Below are positions 17,380 through 26,000 of a stretch of DNA of 46,820 nt, in pieces (within the stretch, counting starts at the first letter, position 1; every line of letters begins with the position of its first letter). Source of the stretch: Pseudomonadota bacterium (lineage in GTDB: Bacteria > Pseudomonadota > Alphaproteobacteria > Sphingomonadales > Sphingomonadaceae); the NCBI GenBank assembly GCA_023433445.1, contig JAEZCS010000228.1:1-46820 (forward strand), given 5' to 3'. The notes beneath the pieces are model-generated. The model saw only the letters and a program-made list of their open reading frames with translations, made no database searches and was not told the origin of the DNA. The position numbers and the translations under genes were made by a program.

Positions 17380-17411
17380 AAAAAAGGGGCGGCCCCCCAC
17401 AAGCCGCCCCT
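17380..17411 (-). terminator. Intrinsic terminator of the Ser/Thr-rich protein gene
   Basis: A perfect 9-bp stem AGGGGCGGC / GCCGCCCCT with a 9-nt loop. Read on the minus strand the stem is followed by a run of T, the classic intrinsic form, so it ends the leftward transcript. There is no T-run on the plus side. Confidence 0.8.
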
Positions 17412-17485
17412 CCTGCACGCCCCCGCGTGAAAGGATGTTCTGTCTCGACCGGCCTAATCCGGGGCCGATCGGTTCGCTGCCTGGC

Positions 17486-18367
17486 TCAGGCTCCCTTCGC
17501 CTTACGCTCGGCAAAGCGCCGCCGCACGACCAGCGCCGCCGCACCCGCGCCGAACAGCAGCACCATCGGGGGTGCGGGCACATCATGCCCGCCTGTGCTG
17601 GTCGAGCCACCCGAGCTGCTGGATGACGTCGAAGACGATGTCGACGAAGAGGTGCTCGACGAGGTGGACGTCGACGAGGACGTGCTCGAAGATGTGGAAG
17701 ACGAGGTCGAGCTTGATGTCGACGAACTGCTCGTCACGTTGCCGCTGGACGTGGAAACATTCCCGCTTGAAGTCGACACATTGCCGCTGGAGGTCGAGAC
17801 GTTTCCGCTCGATGTCGACACATTCCCGCTCGACGTCGACACGCCGCCCGTGGAAGTCGACACGCCGCCCGTGGAAGTCGAAACCCCGCCGGTCGAGGTG
17901 GACACGCCACCCGTCGTGGAGCTGGTCGAACTGCTGATCCCGCCGGTGGAGCTGCTGGTGGAGGAAATCACCACTGATCCGCCGCCGCCACCGCCGCCGC
18001 TGCCGCCGAAGAACCCACCGAAGAACCCGCCGCCGCCAAAGCCGCCGCCGCCGCCGGCCAGCACCACTGGGGCAGCGCCGCCGCCTGACATGACCGGCAT
18101 TTCCGCCGCCGGAAGGGGGGCGGGCAGGGGAATGGGCGCGGCTTGGGTCGTGACGATGATCGTCTGCGGCTTACGGGGAGCGGCCGGTTTGACGACCTTC
18201 CGCTTGATCGGACGGACGGCATAGCGCTTGGGTGCGGCCTTCACGCTCTTGGTGCTCTTGACCACGGCCGGGCGAGCGCTCTCCGCGACATGGACGGCGC
18301 CACCGCCGATGATCGCGCCACCGCAGGTGAATGCGCATAATTTGGCCAGTGCCATCCGTACCGACAT
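17486..18367 (-). CDS. Ser/Thr/Gly-repeat surface protein with PEP-CTERM-like sorting tail
   Basis: A 293-residue low-complexity protein, function unknown. Residues 6-24 are hydrophobic (signal or anchor). A basic Pro/Lys segment (about 30-70) and a Pro/Ala part follow. A Gly/Phe run (105-130) comes next, then eight heptads GGVSTST/GNVSTSS (153-208) and TSSS tetrads (216-250). The C-terminus is HDVPAPP, a hydrophobic helix MVLLFGAGAAALVV, then RRRFAERK: the layout of a PEP-CTERM/exosortase sorting signal, with VPAPP in place of PEP. The Ser/Thr tract would suit O-glycosylation. Exosortase is not in the window. It ends at a strong terminator. Confidence 0.75.
   Translation of the reverse strand: MSVRMALAKLCAFTCGGAIIGGGAVHVAESARPAVVKSTKSVKAAPKRYAVRPIKRKVVKPAAPRKPQTIIVTTQAAPIPLPAPLPAAEMPVMSGGGAAPVVLAGGGGGFGGGGFFGGFFGGSGGGGGGGSVVISSTSSSTGGISSSTSSTTGGVSTSTGGVSTSTGGVSTSTGGVSTSSGNVSTSSGNVSTSSGNVSTSSGNVSTSSGNVTSSSSTSSSTSSSTSSSTSSSTSTSSSTSSSTSSSTSSSSSGGSTSTGGHDVPAPPMVLLFGAGAAALVVRRRFAERKAKGA
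17618..17911 (-). repeat. 21-bp and 12-bp coding tandem repeats in the Ser/Thr-rich gene
   Basis: Bases 17744-17911 encode eight heptads in tandem (21-bp units, four GGVST-type then four GNVST-type). Bases 17618-17722 encode TSSS tetrads in 12-bp units. On the plus strand this reads as repeated GTCGACA/CCGCCCGTGGAA-like units. Such repeats expand and shrink by slippage or recombination, so the number may vary between strains and assemblies. Confidence 0.8.
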
Positions 18368-18790
18368 AGCTATCCACTCTTGTTCGTCTTGAAGCTTCCG
18401 GCCGCGTCAGTCGCCTTGGGCAGCCATGAAACTGTTCCTGCTTCTAAAAAGGGGGAAGAACAGTTCAACTTCAACGCCATTAACCTTGAATATAGGCTAT
18501 AAGTTGGTGGCGGATGTAGAACAGCACCAATCTTTATGGTTAACGTCTCGTTTTGATACGGTATTTGTTGATGATTGGATTGCGTTTTTCTTTGTCCTCC
18601 CCGCGTCGGCGGGCGCAGGGAGAATCGGCCTGACGAGGGGCCGTTGCCGTCCGCGGGCACGCTCGCGTTTCGCTCAGACGGGTGATTGCGCGCTTGTGTC
18701 GCCCCGCGCTGCTCGTTATTAGGCGCCGTCAATCATAAGTCACGGGCTACCGGCGCTTTTAAACCGGAGCCTCTCGAGTCGGAGAGCCAG
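18368..18790. other. 423-bp intergenic region upstream of dksA
   Basis: Divergent upstream region of the Ser/Thr-rich gene (leftward) and dksA (rightward), with lower GC around 18420-18600 than the flanks. It should contain both promoters, but I cannot place -35/-10 boxes with confidence. An open frame of 98 codons at 18426-18722 has no recognisable features and no ribosome-binding site, and I do not call it. Confidence 0.5.
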
Positions 18791-19255
18791 ATGGCATCGG
18801 TCCTGAATCCCGATAAAGACGGCCAGAATCCCCCGAAATCGGCTGTAACACTTCCCGCCGACTATCGTCCTTCGCCCGACGAAGAGTTCATGAATCCCCT
18901 TCAGCTCGAATATTTCCGCCAGCGGCTCTGGGACTGGAAAAAACAGATCCTGACGGAGGCGGAAGGCACGCTGGCCGTGCTGCAGAATGAACCGCTGCGC
19001 GAACCTGATCTCAACGACCGCGCGTCGAGCGAGACGGACTGGTCGATCGAACTGCGTACCCGCGACCGCCAGCGCAAGCTCATTTCCAAGATCGATGCCG
19101 CGCTCCGCCGCATCGATGATGGGGAATATGGCTATTGCGAGGTGACCGGCGAACCCATTTCGCTCGGTCGTCTCGAAGCCCGTCCGATCGCGACCATGAC
19201 CGTCGAGGCGCAGGAACGTCACGAGCGGCAGGAAAAAGTCTCGCGCGACGATTAA
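18791..19255 (+). CDS. dksA: RNA polymerase-binding transcription factor DksA
   Basis: A 154-residue DksA. It reaches into the RNA polymerase secondary channel and works with ppGpp to reset transcription under starvation. The coiled coil is QLEYFRQRLWDWKKQILTEAEGTL to IELRTRDRQRKLISKIDAALRRI, with the tip containing DRASSETDW. The zinc-finger part reads YGYCEVTGEPISLGRLEARP: only one of the usual four cysteines is left, as is common in Alphaproteobacteria, so zinc is probably not bound. The ATG at 18791 follows GAGAGCC. Confidence 0.95.
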   Translation: MASVLNPDKDGQNPPKSAVTLPADYRPSPDEEFMNPLQLEYFRQRLWDWKKQILTEAEGTLAVLQNEPLREPDLNDRASSETDWSIELRTRDRQRKLISKIDAALRRIDDGEYGYCEVTGEPISLGRLEARPIATMTVEAQERHERQEKVSRDD

Positions 19256-19319
19256 CGCTTTATCCATCGGTCGCTGGCAATGTCCCGCCAAATAAACGGG
19301 TCATTGCAAGGGATTGGGC

Positions 19320-19682
19320 ATGGATAGCGATCAGGAAATGGCGGAACGGGGACCGGCGCGATCGGGCCCGCGGGACAGCCTGTTCCTGCTCACCAACCTC
19401 GCCACGCATGAAGGCACGCCGCTCGGCCGTGCCCGCGTGCGCAACCTTTCGGCGACGGGTCTCATGGCCGATTGTGAACGGCTTGTGCCTGCGGGCGCTG
19501 AGATCGTTCTGGAATTGCGCGGCGTCGGGCGCGTCAGCGGCCGGGTCGTCTGGTCGAAAGATGGCAAGATCGGTATTGCATTCGATCATGAGATCGACCC
19601 CGCGCTCGCTCGTAAACCCGTGGCCTCCGGCGGCGCCCACCGCGCGCCCTCCTATCTGCGTCTCCACCAGATAGGACGCTGA
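19320..19682 (+). CDS. PilZ-domain protein
   Basis: A 120-residue single-domain PilZ protein, a candidate c-di-GMP receptor. The body has the conserved RVRNLSATGLMA (NxSxxG element) and strands LELRGVGRVSGRVVWSKDGKIGIAFD. The N-terminal RxxxR motif that wraps c-di-GMP is not clear: RSGPRDS is the nearest match, so ligand binding is uncertain. The ATG at 19320 follows AAGGGA; a TTG at 19314 is less likely. It lies 64 bp after dksA and may be co-transcribed. Confidence 0.8.
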   Translation: MDSDQEMAERGPARSGPRDSLFLLTNLATHEGTPLGRARVRNLSATGLMADCERLVPAGAEIVLELRGVGRVSGRVVWSKDGKIGIAFDHEIDPALARKPVASGGAHRAPSYLRLHQIGR

Positions 19683-19765
19683 ATTTCGGGACTCGCCGTT
19701 TTCTCGCTATTTCCTTCATGAAAGAAGCGGCCCGCTTCTAACGGCGCCGCCTTCCTCGTCTTTTT

Positions 19766-19803
19766 CGCGAGAAAGGGCGGGCTCGCGCCTCGCCCCTCTC
19801 GCG
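19766..19803. terminator. Imperfect hairpin between PilZ and DUF465 genes
   Basis: CGCGAGA pairs with TCTCGCG and GGGCG with CGCCC, giving a 12-bp stem with a small internal loop and a 10-nt GC-rich apical loop. It lies between the convergent PilZ (plus) and DUF465 (minus) genes. There is no clear T-run on either exit side, so it is a weak terminator candidate. Confidence 0.35.
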
Positions 19804-19814
19804 GAAATGCCGCA

Positions 19815-19970
19815 TCAATTGCGCGTCATTTCCTCTTTCACCCGCAGTTTCTGCTTTTTGAGCGAAGCAACCAGGATTGCATCGGGCATCGGCCGACTCG
19901 TCTCCGCCTTGATCCGTGCCTCAAGGCCGGCATGCTTGGCTGAAAGAGCTGAAATGTGGCTGTTTTCCAT
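19815..19970 (-). CDS. Small YdcH/DUF465-family protein
   Basis: A 51-residue protein read from the minus strand: it opens MENSHISALSAKHAGLEARI and ends KKQKLRVKEEMTRN. The pattern is the DUF465 helical hairpin: LSxKHxxLExxIxxE...RPMPDAILVASLKKQKLRVKEE. CAGGAG lies 6 nt before the ATG. The family is widespread in Alphaproteobacteria and its function is unknown. A second DUF465 gene is transcribed away from it 171 bp to the right. Confidence 0.8.
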   Translation of the reverse strand: MENSHISALSAKHAGLEARIKAETSRPMPDAILVASLKKQKLRVKEEMTRN

Positions 19971-20141
19971 GACATTCTCCTGATGAGGGCGATGGAAGAA
20001 TGATTAGATCATGATTCGCTCCGCATGTCTTCGCACTATCGGGCCTTTGCGACGGGCCGCATGCAATTTTGCGATGGTCCGACCGTGTTTGCGGAGTTAT
20101 CAGGAGGCTGTCCGCAACATGGCCGAGAAAGTGGGTAGTGG

Positions 20142-20339
20142 GTGAGCCGGGAAGATATCATGCGACGGCTGGAACTGCTGCGAATCGAGCATCGCGACCT
20201 TGATGGCGCGATCGAAGCCCTTGTCGATGCTGGCGGCCGTGACCAGATGCAGATCGCCAGACTGAAAAAACGCAAGCTCCGCCTGCGTGACGAAATAGCG
20301 CTTCTGGAAGACGCGCTCGTCCCCGACATCATTGCCTGA
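20142..20339 (+). CDS. YdcH/DUF465-family protein (second copy)
   Basis: A 65-residue helical-hairpin protein: LELLRIEHRDLDGAIEAL, then DQMQIARLKKRKLRLRDEIALLED. The sequence LKKRKLRLRDEI is the family hallmark. The likely start is GTG at 20142; an in-frame TAG lies two codons upstream, and the next ATG (20160) would cut conserved residues. Ribosome binding looks weak. Divergent from the other DUF465 gene; function unknown. Confidence 0.75.
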   Translation: MSREDIMRRLELLRIEHRDLDGAIEALVDAGGRDQMQIARLKKRKLRLRDEIALLEDALVPDIIA

Positions 20340-20432
20340 TCTCTCTTTGCGCTGATTGTTGGTTAACAGCGGCCCTGAATGAGACAATCCGCCCGTTGTC
20401 GGCTGCATCTTAACTGACAAGCAGCAGCTTTT

Positions 20433-20930
20433 ATGTCAGTGATTCGGTCCATGTCTCCGTCCGTCTCTCTTGACCGTGGTTTGCATCGGCGTCTCGTCGA
20501 TGGCCTGTATCTGGAAGCCATGGTCATGGCCGATGAGGCGCGCGCCTATTTCGACCATCGGGATACGACGGAGGCCGAGTTGCAGGACCCGCTCCGCCGC
20601 GTGTCGTTCGCTTGCGAATCTCTCAAGGTTACGACCCGGCTGATGCACATCATCGCCTGGCTGCTCAGCCAGCGGGCGTGGCAGCGCGGCGAAATATCCG
20701 ACGCGGACCTCATGGACGAAAAATATCGCCTGGGCCGCGCGACGGAAACGGACCCGGACATTGCTGCGGCTTTCCCCTTCGCCGCCCGCGCTCTGATCGA
20801 CGCCAGCCAGGAGCTTTATGGCCGCGTCGCGCGCCTGCAGGACCGGATGGATCATATGGCGCGCCCACGCGCCCAATCGGAGAGTAGCCCAGCCCGCGCG
20901 CTGATGGATCGCCTGAATACTGCTTTTTGA
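20433..20930 (+). CDS. rcdA: RcdA-like (DUF1465) regulator of CtrA degradation
   Basis: A 165-residue all-helical protein. In Caulobacter RcdA (DUF1465) is the adaptor that, with CpdR and PopA, brings CtrA to the ClpXP protease at the G1-S switch. The match is the central block RRVSFACESLKVTTRLMHIIAWLLSQRAWQRGEIS, which closely follows the Caulobacter pattern ESxxLTTRLMQxxSWLLxQRAxxxGEI. LIDASQELYGRVARLQDRMD is the next conserved helix. The C-terminal ~25 residues are probably disordered. Whether this ortholog handles CtrA in sphingomonads is inference. Confidence 0.75.
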   Translation: MSVIRSMSPSVSLDRGLHRRLVDGLYLEAMVMADEARAYFDHRDTTEAELQDPLRRVSFACESLKVTTRLMHIIAWLLSQRAWQRGEISDADLMDEKYRLGRATETDPDIAAAFPFAARALIDASQELYGRVARLQDRMDHMARPRAQSESSPARALMDRLNTAF

Positions 20931-21000
20931 GCGGCAACCGCCCTGTTTAGACTATCTTACAGGCTGGCGCTTCCTTTCTTATTTGGGCTAGACCGCTGAC

Positions 21001-23055
21001 ATGAACACGGGCTTGCGGCAACGCCGCCGCATATCAGCCATGTCGCAAGCCTCCCGGCTTCTCCTGCTGCCTCTGCTTTTGGCGGCTCCTGTCGTGCAAG
21101 CGCAGAGTGCCGAGCCTCCCGCCGAGGTGATTGATCAGGATCTGCCCCTTGATCCCATGCCCGACCTGGGTGTGGCATGGCCCGACCTTGGGCAGCCCGA
21201 TACCGTTACGCCGCTGCCGCAGGACCCGGCGGACGCCGCCGATCAAGCGGGGGAAGTGGCCGATGCCGCTGCCGCTGTGCAAGACGCAGCTGACGATGTG
21301 CCCGCAGAGGTAGCGGCCTTTGCGGACTCTGGCGAAGAGAAGCGTTATCTGGTTCGGCTCAATGGCGTGGACCAGATTGCCGATGCCCAATTCGACAGCC
21401 GGTTCAAACAGTCGTCCGTCCTGCGCGAAGGGGAAGGGAAGCCTGCCAACATCGCCCAGATAAACAGGCGGATTAAGGAAGATAGCGAACTGCTCGAGCG
21501 GCTATTGCGCGCCAAAGGCTATTATGCCGCGCGCGTGCGCAGTTCCATTTCCGTCGCGCCCGGCGCTGAAGACCGGCTGGCTGTGCAGTTCGATATAGTG
21601 GCGGGGGTCCGATACCAACTTTCTTCCGTCGATCTGCCGGGGTTGGACGAGGCGGGCGAACGCGAAACCAAATTGCGTGAAGCTTTTCCCGTCCATGTGG
21701 GCGATCCCGTCGATGCCGATGCGATCCTGGCGGGGCAGGCCTCTCTGTCGCTCGCGCTCAGCGAGAATGGATTTCCTTTCGCCCGCGTCGGTGAACCGGA
21801 AGTGCGGATCGATCATGAGGAACGCAAGGGGGATCTGGATATCGTCGTCACGCCCGGCGCATACCGGACCTTCGGCTCGATCATCCTCAACAACGAAAGG
21901 CTTTTCAGCGCCCGCCACGTGGAGCGGATCGCGCGTTTTGAAAGGGGCGATCCCTACAACGCTTCGGATGTCGAGGACCTGCGTGGCGCAATCGTGGCCA
22001 CCGGCCTCATATCTTCGGTAACGCTCACGCCAAAGGACGCCGGTGATGGCGAGCATGTCGATCTGGCCGTCGATGTGCGTCCTGCACCGATGCGGACCAT
22101 CGCGGGCGAATTGGGCTATGGGACTGGAGAAGGCTATCGTGCCGCGGTCAGTTGGCAGCACCGCAACCTGTTCCCGCCTGAAGGCGCCGTGACATTACGA
22201 GGCGTTCTGGGAACGCAGGAGCAGACCGCGTCCTTCACCTACCGGCGAAACAATTTTCGGGAGCGCGACCATGTACTGACTGGACTGGTGTCCATCAGCA
22301 ACATCAAGCGTGACGCCTATGACGCGCGCACGATCACTCTGTCCGGGGCGGTCGAACGACAAACCAACATCCTGTTTCAAAAGAAATGGGTATGGCGGGC
22401 CGGCGCGGAACTGATCGCATCGGATGAACGGGACGCGTTCAGTGGCGGAAACAGACGAACCTTCCTGATCGGCGCGGTGCCGCTCAGCCTGACCTATGAC
22501 GGCAGCGATGATCTTCTGAACCCCAGCCAGGGCTTCCGCCTTGGCGGCCGGGTCAGCCCTGAACTTTCCTTCCAAAGTGGTACTTTCGGTTATTCGCGCG
22601 TCCAGATCGATGGCAGCGCCTATCAGCCGGTGACGGAGCGCGTCGTTCTGGCGGGGCGCGTCCGCTTCGGCACCATATTGGGTTCGACGGTCGACCGGAT
22701 TGCGCCGTCCCGTCGTTTCTACGCAGGTGGCGGCGCTTCGGTCAGAGGCTATGGCTATCAGGATATCGGGCCACGCGACGCGAACAATAATCCAATCGGC
22801 GGTAAGAGCCTCGCGGAGTTCTCGCTGGAATCACGAGTACGGTTCGGCAATTTTGGCGTCGTCCCGTTCGTCGACGCGGGCAATATCTCCACCACCTTCC
22901 TGCCGCGTTTCCGCGATCTGCGCATCGGGGCCGGCATGGGCTTTCGCTATTATAGCAGCTTCGGCCCGATCCGGATCGATGTCGGCACGCCGTTGAACCC
23001 GCAAAAGGGTGATCCTCGCGTCGCTGTCTATGTGTCGTTGGGCCAGGCTTTCTGA
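21001..23055 (+). CDS. tamA: Outer-membrane translocation/assembly protein TamA (BamA superfamily)
   Basis: A 684-residue Omp85-family protein that, with TamB, inserts certain outer-membrane proteins and helps move phospholipids across the periplasm. Signal peptide: RLLLLPLLLAAPVVQAQ (cleavage near residue 35). Residues about 40-110 are an acidic Pro/Asp/Ala linker, unusual in this place. POTRA domains follow (RYLVRLNGVDQI..., RYQLSSVDLPGLD..., RTFGSIILNNERLFS). The barrel ends with the conserved RFYAGGGASVRGYGYQDIG (VRGY motif) and the terminal strand VAVYVSLGQAF with a final phenylalanine. The stop overlaps tamB by one base. Confidence 0.92.
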   Translation: MNTGLRQRRRISAMSQASRLLLLPLLLAAPVVQAQSAEPPAEVIDQDLPLDPMPDLGVAWPDLGQPDTVTPLPQDPADAADQAGEVADAAAAVQDAADDVPAEVAAFADSGEEKRYLVRLNGVDQIADAQFDSRFKQSSVLREGEGKPANIAQINRRIKEDSELLERLLRAKGYYAARVRSSISVAPGAEDRLAVQFDIVAGVRYQLSSVDLPGLDEAGERETKLREAFPVHVGDPVDADAILAGQASLSLALSENGFPFARVGEPEVRIDHEERKGDLDIVVTPGAYRTFGSIILNNERLFSARHVERIARFERGDPYNASDVEDLRGAIVATGLISSVTLTPKDAGDGEHVDLAVDVRPAPMRTIAGELGYGTGEGYRAAVSWQHRNLFPPEGAVTLRGVLGTQEQTASFTYRRNNFRERDHVLTGLVSISNIKRDAYDARTITLSGAVERQTNILFQKKWVWRAGAELIASDERDAFSGGNRRTFLIGAVPLSLTYDGSDDLLNPSQGFRLGGRVSPELSFQSGTFGYSRVQIDGSAYQPVTERVVLAGRVRFGTILGSTVDRIAPSRRFYAGGGASVRGYGYQDIGPRDANNNPIGGKSLAEFSLESRVRFGNFGVVPFVDAGNISTTFLPRFRDLRIGAGMGFRYYSSFGPIRIDVGTPLNPQKGDPRVAVYVSLGQAF

Positions 23056-26000
23056 TGGCGGAAGGCGATCTCCCGCAGCCCCCACGGCGGCACCGCGCAT
23101 GGGACGGCCGGTGGCAGCGCTGGATCGCCGGTCTGCTCGCGCTGCTGGTCGTCGTATCGGCCGCGGCGCTGGTTTGGCTGGACACAGTGGCGGGGCACCG
23201 CTTTCTGGTAACGCGCATCGACAGGATCAGCCCGCCTTCTGGCCTGCGTATCCGGGTCGATCGGATCGACGGCAGCATCTATCGCCGGGCCGTTCTGCAC
23301 GGCGTGACGCTTGCCGATTCAAAGGGCGCTTTTCTCACCGCGCCGCGAGTGGAGTTGGACTGGTGGCCTCTGGCGTGGCTGTCAAACCGCCTCGACATCG
23401 ACAGGCTCAATATACCAGCTGCGACGCTGCACAAGCTGCCTCGCCTTAACCCCGCCAGGCAGAAAGGCCCTATTCTCCCGAGCTTCGACATTCGTTTGAT
23501 GCAGTTTTCGGTCGGGCGGCTGACTATCGACGACAGCATCAGCGGCAAGGTGCAGCAGGCGACCATTTCCGGCGATGCCGACATCAGGGGTCGCAGGGCC
23601 GTCATTGATCTTTCCGCGCGCGTGCAGGGGCAGGAGGACGCGATAAACCTTGCACTCGACAGTCGCCCTGATGACGACCGGTTCGATCTGGATGTGACGG
23701 TGAATGCCCCATCGGGCGGCGTTTTGGCAAACATTGCAGGGCTGCGGCAGGACGGCAATCTGCGTATCCGCGGGAAGGGGAGCTGGACTCGTTGGGACGG
23801 GCGTTTGGCTGGAACGCTGGATGGCGATCCGGCGATCGACCTCATGTTGGCGGCGCGCAGCGGCACCTATGCCGCAACAGGGTCGATCGAGGCATCGGCC
23901 CTGGCGGATGGGGGACTTGTGCAGCGTCTGTCCGCGCCACGCCTTTCGGTAAAAGCTCGAGGCTCGCTGACAAATCGCATCATCGACGGGAGTCTGTCGC
24001 TGCGATCGGAAGCGGTGCAATTGATTGCAGATGGGGCGCTGGATCTACGCAACTCTGCCTTCGATAATCTGCTGATCGATGTGAGCCTTACCCGACCTCA
24101 AGCTTTGTTGAAGTCGATGGGCGGGCGGGACGTCACCGCCCGAGTGCGGCTTGACGGTCCCTTCGCCGGGTTCGGCTACGAATATCTGCTAAAGGCTCGG
24201 CAACTGGCATTCGACCGAACGGTGATCAGTGATGTTCGGGCCGAGGGCAAAGGACGCAAGGCCGCGAATGCTCCGCTGCTCATCCCTGTCCACCTGCGCG
24301 CACGGCGATTGGATGGGCAGGGCGAACTTGTCGAAGGCATTGTCCGCAATTTCGTGCTCGACGGCGTGCTGCAGATAAAGGACCAGCAGCTCATCACCAA
24401 CCCCATGCCGATCCGGTCCGACAAGCTGAACGGTAAGCTCGTCATGCTCGCGGACCTCAAGACTGGGCGCTATGACGTTGGTCTCGATGGGCAGATAAGC
24501 GGCTTGGCCATACGTGGCCTCGGCATCGTGGATCTGACCTCCAAATTGCGCGCGGTGCCGGGCAAGAACGGTGATTTTGGTCTTAGCGGCACAGCGGTGG
24601 CGCGCATGCGCCGGTTGGACAACAGCTTCCTGCGCAGCCTGGGCGGAGGCCTTCCCGTGATGCAAACGGGCCTTTCGCTTGGACCCGACAAGCGACTGAT
24701 GTTCACGGACCTGCATTTGGAAGCGCCGCTGCTCAGCCTGTCCGCGGATGGCTATCGCCGCCCCGACCAGAGCTTCCATTTTGAGGGCAGCGGAACACAC
24801 AGGCAATATGGGCCTTTGCGCCTGACGCTGGATGGCAAAATCGAACAGCCGACTATCGATCTCTTGCTTGATCGGCCTTTGGATGCGCTGGGTGTGGCGG
24901 GGATGCGGGCGCATCTCGTGCCGGACAGCGCCGGTTATCAATTCACCGCCCAAGGTGGGTCGACGCTTGGTCCTTTCACGGGAACTGGGCAAATCCTGTT
25001 ACCCCCCGGCGGTCAGGCCGTCGTGAGAGTGGTAAAGCTCGCAGTGTCCGGGGTCACAGCGAGTGGCGATCTGCGCCCCGTCACCGGCGGCCTTGAAGGA
25101 CAGCTCAATGTTGCCGGTCCTGTAAAGGGCAGCATCGCGTTCGCGCCGATCAACGCCGTCCAGCAGCTGGTTCTGAAACTCGACGCGACCGACGCCAGCT
25201 TTGAGGGACCAACTGCCATCGCGGTCCGCCGGGGCAAGCTGGATGCAACCGTCCTGCTTGATCCGTCGGGAACGTCGATCAACGCGGTGGTGCAGGCAAG
25301 GGGATTGCGCGTCGGTGGCGTCCTGGTCGGCAGAATGGTGGCTAACGCAGACCTGAGAGGCGGCTATGGAGCGGTAAAGGCCAGCCTGTCAGGACAGCGA
25401 GGACGCCTGTTCGACCTTCAGGGTGAAGCGCAGGTGGAGCCAGACCGCATCCGCGTGGCGGCCCGCGGAACGATAGACAAGCGTCCGATCCGGCTGACGC
25501 GGTCAGCGCTGTTGACCCGCAGTGCGGACGGGTGGCGGCTTGCCCCGGTGACCGTCAGCTATGCGGGCGGATCGCTGCAATTGGGCGGAGAGCTGAGCGG
25601 GCAAACCACACGGATCGAGGGCCGCGCGCAGAAGCTGCCCCTTTCGCTGCTGGATATTGCCTATGATAATCTTGGCCTTGGCGGAACCGCGACGGGCTCA
25701 TTGACCTATGTCCATAGCCGTGGCGGCGTGCCGAGCGGTAAAGCGGATCTGCGCGTGCGCGGCTTGTCGCGATCTGGCCTGTCCCTCAGTTCCCGCCCTG
25801 TTGATGCCGGGATCAACGCTGTTCTCATGCCTGATCGGTTGGCAGCGCGCATGCTGTTCGCAGCCGATGGCCAGACGATAGGGAGGGCTCAGGTTCTATT
25901 GACCCCGCTCGGCACGCAGGGAAGTCTGGTCGATCGGCTCAATAGTGCGCCGCTGTTCGGACAGCTTCGATTGAGAGGAGCCGCCGATACGCTATGGCGC

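Noticed and set aside
17618..17911. Regular repeats that could look like a CRISPR array
   Set aside because: The units are contiguous, in frame and code for Ser/Thr heptads and tetrads; there are no spacers and no cas genes.
18426..18722. 98-codon frame upstream of dksA
   Set aside because: No ribosome-binding site, no family resemblance and an Arg-rich end read from GC-rich DNA; treated as intergenic.
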